A stretch of 34,946 nt of DNA. Origin: Acidobacteriota bacterium (GTDB lineage Bacteria; Acidobacteriota; Blastocatellia; Pyrinomonadales; Pyrinomonadaceae). Position numbers and translations under genes: made by a program. Position 1 is the first letter of the stretch. Every line of letters begins with the position of its first letter. Positions 34,913 to 34,946 of the stretch are shown here, in pieces. The stretch lies in contig JAKOSS010000302.1 of NCBI GenBank assembly GCA_029777145.1, positions 1 through 34,946 on the forward strand, written 5' to 3'. The notes beneath the pieces were generated by a model that did not search any database, had not been told where the DNA came from, and saw only the letters and a list, made by a program, of their open reading frames with translations.

Positions 34913-34946
34913 AAATATTGAATCAAATCCTTCCCGTTGTTTCTCT

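Overview
The window is bacterial chromosomal DNA of fairly high GC, dense with genes on both strands. The best guess at origin is an Acidobacteriota of the Blastocatellia/Pyrinomonadaceae type. This is inference, resting on the gene content (carboxypeptidase-regulatory-like domain protein, CxxC-x17-CxxC zinc ribbon, PD40/TolB-like propeller, S1/P1 nuclease, M28-PDZ peptidase, retropepsin-TPR protein) and on intergenic regions full of 7-nt tandem repeats and small palindromes. No rRNA, tRNA, CRISPR array, prophage or insertion sequence was recognised.

Layout. 1-4.2 kb: the tail of an unknown gene, an orphan XylF-like sugar-binding lipoprotein, a class II histone-deacetylase-fold enzyme, a secreted carboxypeptidase-regulatory-like protein, a zinc ribbon and a PaaG-like isomerase with an intrinsic terminator. 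4.2-4.6 kb: two heptanucleotide repeat tracts running up to the start codon of an MFS exporter. 5.9-9.1 kb (minus): a DUF4388/J-domain/TPR protein, an HD-GYP protein and a protein with the look of a methylase that has lost its catalytic motif. 9.2-14.6 kb (plus): a tight run of GNAT acetyltransferase, Rieske oxygenase, MOSC protein, APS-kinase/nucleotidyltransferase fusion and ligA, ending tail to tail with a Fic protein whose stop codon shares the same TTAA. 16-19.3 kb (minus): murJ and dacB, two envelope genes separated by a clear terminator and a clear promoter.

19.6-25.5 kb (plus): an Ogg2-type DNA glycosylase, a TPR protein with two aspartic protease domains, a PIN-domain protein with a small antitoxin-like partner, an unknown protein, a membrane-anchored lytic transglycosylase and an amidohydrolase. 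25.6-35 kb is nearly all minus: an iodotyrosine-deiodinase-like flavoprotein, exonuclease III, an orphan beta-class DNA methyltransferase, an M20 peptidase, S1/P1 nuclease, a DapF homologue, an M28-PDZ aminopeptidase and a TolB-like propeller protein. The one plus-strand gene there is a small zinc-binding protein with a structured leader.

The most notable signals are these. (1) At least ten intergenic tracts are built of different 7-nt units, and five genes end inside such tracts, so that the repeat supplies the stop codon. (2) The DapF homologue has Ser at both catalytic Cys positions. (3) An APS-kinase domain is fused to a small HxGH nucleotidyltransferase. (4) A single chain carries two retropepsin DTG motifs. 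(5) A putative toxin-antitoxin pair has an inverted repeat lying exactly between the -35 and -10 of an internal promoter. All functional statements come from reading motifs; no searches were run.
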